Assembly: GCF_902506095.1 (NCBI RefSeq)
Contig: NZ_LR733293.1
Location: 2,507,849-2,571,848, forward strand
DNA from: Arthrobacter sp. 9AX
GTDB taxonomy: Bacteria; Actinomycetota; Actinomycetes; Actinomycetales; Micrococcaceae
DNA length: 64,000 bases
Direction: 5' to 3'
Positions 62,447 through 64,000 of the stretch are shown piece after piece; the first letter of the stretch is position 1; the number at the start of each line of letters is the position of its first letter. Both the position numbers and the translations under genes were made by a program. The notes beneath the pieces were generated by a model, which was not told where the DNA came from, made no database searches, and worked only from the letters and a program-made list of their open reading frames with translations.

Positions 62447-62743
62447 GTGCACGGCGAAGACGCACCGCCAAGCGGCATGGGCACTGCCGCCGAGTTAGGC
62501 GATGGCGGGTGCAACGTCATCTTCAAGGACCGGGGCAGGGTCATCGGGCGCTGGAGTTCATGGGAAAGTGCAAGCGTGGCGCTCGATCAGCTTCAGGAAC
62601 TTGGGGGCCGCTACGAGTACCGGCTGGAGGAGTTCCACCGCTGGGTGCAGGGGCTGGGCCACACCGTGACCTGCTCCCTGTGCAACGCCGCGCACGAGGC
62701 GGTCGTCCCCGCCGGAAACGCGGCGGCAGGCCAGTGGCGTTGA
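62447..62743 (+). CDS. hypothetical 98-residue protein with CxxC pair
   Basis: From GTG 62447, or ATG 62477 for a 88-residue form: GGCNVIFKDRGRVIGRWSSW, ESASVALDQLQELGGRYEYR and TVTCSLCNAAHEAVVPAGNA. CSLCNAAH could bind zinc with the Cys earlier in the chain. The strong ribosome-binding site GGAGGGCAGG at 62406 points to ATG 62421, but that frame stops after 25 codons at 62498. A frameshift near 62440-62470 may have split the gene. Likely under the DosR-box-like site. Confidence 0.5.
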   Translation: MHGEDAPPSGMGTAAELGDGGCNVIFKDRGRVIGRWSSWESASVALDQLQELGGRYEYRLEEFHRWVQGLGHTVTCSLCNAAHEAVVPAGNAAAGQWR

Positions 62744-62801
62744 CGACAGGTATTTTAACCCGCACCCGCCCGCAGCCTTCCGGCGGACCGTGACTCGGTT
62801 C

Positions 62802-64000
62802 CTACCGCGGAATGGGTACGGTCCAGGTCACGGTGGTGCCGCGGCCCGGGGAACTGTCGATGACGCAGGTACCGCCAAGGCGGGAGGCCCGGCTGTGCAT
62901 GTTGTCCAGGCCGCTGACCCGTCCCGGCTCCCCAAAACCGCGCCCGGAGTCGCGCACGGTAAGAACCACCTCATTGTCCTGCGCGGCAAGCAAAATATGG
63001 ATGTCCTCCGACCCTGAATGCCTGACCGCGTTACTCACGCTCTCAGAGAGCACAGGCAGCAGGTGCTCAGCCACTTCGTCCCCCACCACGGCATCCACGG
63101 GGCCCGAGAGCTGGACGCTCGGAAGGAATCCGGCAGCGCTCGCCGCCTCCTGCACCACCCGCAGGACACGTCCACTGAGGAGCTCGTGGTCGGCTCCGCG
63201 GGGCTGGAGCGAGTAGATGGTGTCCCGCAACTGGCGGATGCAATCGTCCAGCTCGGTGGTAACAGAGTCGATCCGCTCGGATGAGAGCGGGTCGGTGATG
63301 TACCGGCGGAGGCCCTGGATCCTTAGTCCAGCCGCGAAGAGCCGCTGGATGACGAGGTCGTGCAGGTCCCTGGCAATCCGCTCCCTGTCGATGAACAAGG
63401 CATGTTCTTCCCGCAGCTGGTTGGCCTTGAGCAGATCCAGTGTCAATCCAATCCGTGAGGCAAACACCCTGCTCGATTCGACATCCGTATCCGTATAGCG
63501 TGTTCCCCCGGCAGATCTCGCCAGGACCAGCACACTGCCGCGGTTGCCTTCGCTGGTGTTCCCCAGGGCTGCTACCAGGACCGGTCCGAGCTTTTCGGCC
63601 GACGCCGGGTCGAACACCTTGTGCGGGTCCGCCAGGGTCCTGGACTCTCCCGTTGCGAGTACCTCGGCCAGGACAGCACGGGCGGGAAGTTCCTGCCCGC
63701 CGGGCACCGATTGGACCCCCATGGACGTCCGGCACCGCAGGCTTCCGTCTCCGGCCACTGAGGCAATGAGGGCCAACGCCGAGGCGGAGGCGTGAAGCGC
63801 GCGTTCGGCGATGATGTTCAGGTTCTCCGGATCAGACCGCGGTTCGGCCTTCAGCCGGTCGCTGACCTCCATCCCCGCCTCCAGCCAGCGCTGGCGGCTG
63901 GTGCTGTCCTCAAACAACCTTGCATTCTGGATCGCCACGCCGGCAGCTGAGGCGAGGGCCACCGCGAGGTCTTCGTCCTCGGCGGTGAAATCCGCACCGT
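62802..64000 (-). CDS. GAF-domain sensor histidine kinase, DevS/DosS-like (runs off the window)
   Basis: About 399 residues of the C-terminal part are visible. They start at the end of a first GAF domain (AVALASAAGVAIQNARLFED), continue through a second GAF (ERALHASASALALIASVAGD to RVFASRIGLTLDLLKANQLR), then HisKA_3: ERIARDLHDLVIQRLFAAGL (phospho-His), an N-box SESVSNAVRHSGSEDIHI, and G-boxes DSGRGFGEPGRVSGLDNM and GRGTTVTWTVPIPR. This is the layout of DosS/DosT, whose first GAF binds haem. It probably phosphorylates the DevR-like regulator encoded convergently 600 bases away. Confidence 0.9.
   Translation of the reverse strand, partial: GADFTAEDEDLAVALASAAGVAIQNARLFEDSTSRQRWLEAGMEVSDRLKAEPRSDPENLNIIAERALHASASALALIASVAGDGSLRCRTSMGVQSVPGGQELPARAVLAEVLATGESRTLADPHKVFDPASAEKLGPVLVAALGNTSEGNRGSVLVLARSAGGTRYTDTDVESSRVFASRIGLTLDLLKANQLREEHALFIDRERIARDLHDLVIQRLFAAGLRIQGLRRYITDPLSSERIDSVTTELDDCIRQLRDTIYSLQPRGADHELLSGRVLRVVQEAASAAGFLPSVQLSGPVDAVVGDEVAEHLLPVLSESVSNAVRHSGSEDIHILLAAQDNEVVLTVRDSGRGFGEPGRVSGLDNMHSRASRLGGTCVIDSSPGRGTTVTWTVPIPR

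Noticed and set aside
1..64000. CRISPR arrays, rRNA, tRNA genes or complete insertion sequences
   Set aside because: No regularly spaced repeats, no cloverleaf-like or rRNA sequence, and no transposase were found on reading both strands.

Overview
The window is high-GC actinobacterial DNA. Its housekeeping gene content points to the Micrococcaceae (Arthrobacter/Pseudarthrobacter type): Rel, SecF, SecD, YajC, RuvB, RuvA, RuvC, YebC and PdxT in one orientation, MurT-GatD (lipid II amidation), a mycoredoxin, a PgsA-like phosphatidyltransferase, DnaE2 with DUF6504, many ATGA/GTGA/TTGA stop-start overlaps, GTG and TTG starts, and leaderless-type promoters. The genus is an inference from gene content and order; there is no rRNA or tRNA gene here to settle it.

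Left part (1 to about 13.7 kb) is an accessory and decaying region. It holds the start of an epimerase gene, a remnant of a four-carbon sugar (erythritol/erythrulose type) catabolic locus whose two ABC permeases and dihydroxyacetone-type kinase were cut and joined, a CbbX-like AAA+ ATPase, an HNH-nuclease lipoprotein with no ordinary start codon, a tyrosine-integrase stump, a FUSC exporter with a divergent MarR regulator, a frameshifted Lrp/AsnC regulator, an acyl-CoA dehydrogenase stump, a pair of tiny coupled genes and long non-coding stretches. It ends in an in-frame chimera of a six-helix membrane sensor and a DUF349 protein.

Middle part (13.7 to about 42 kb) is core genome: stringent response (rel), protein export (secDF-yajC), Holliday-junction processing (ruvCAB, with a LexA-like box), PLP synthesis (pdxT, pdxS), cell-wall amidation (murT-gatD), a CapA-like lipoprotein, an M3 peptidase, phospholipid synthesis (pgsA), a HIT protein, thrS, and a LexA-box-controlled DUF6504-dnaE2 operon. 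It closes with chorismate mutase, a VOC protein, a SRAP protein and mycoredoxin. Strong hairpin terminators separate several convergent pairs.

Right part (42 to 64 kb) mixes metabolism and stress: a lipoate-ligase-like protein, a PadR-UbiB operon with three helically phased repeats, a thioesterase, an exo/endonuclease-phosphatase, Nudix, DUF1918, a phosphoesterase, a stress-type SDR, DUF1810, an AlkD-like protein, a DksA/TraR protein and a lytic-transglycosylase-like coiled-coil protein. Next come a c-di-AMP (ydaO) riboswitch controlling a LysM/NlpC-type wall hydrolase, SelO with an amino-acid permease, and an RNase Z-like protein. The right end is a DevR/DevS-like (DosR/DosS) two-component cluster with DosR-box-like sites, a damaged universal stress protein, DUF4389 and DUF5709 proteins, and a short leader ORF overlapping devR. 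A 15-bp operator-like motif (consensus RRTAAGYAWRCTKAK) occurs four times, three of them at small stress-type genes.
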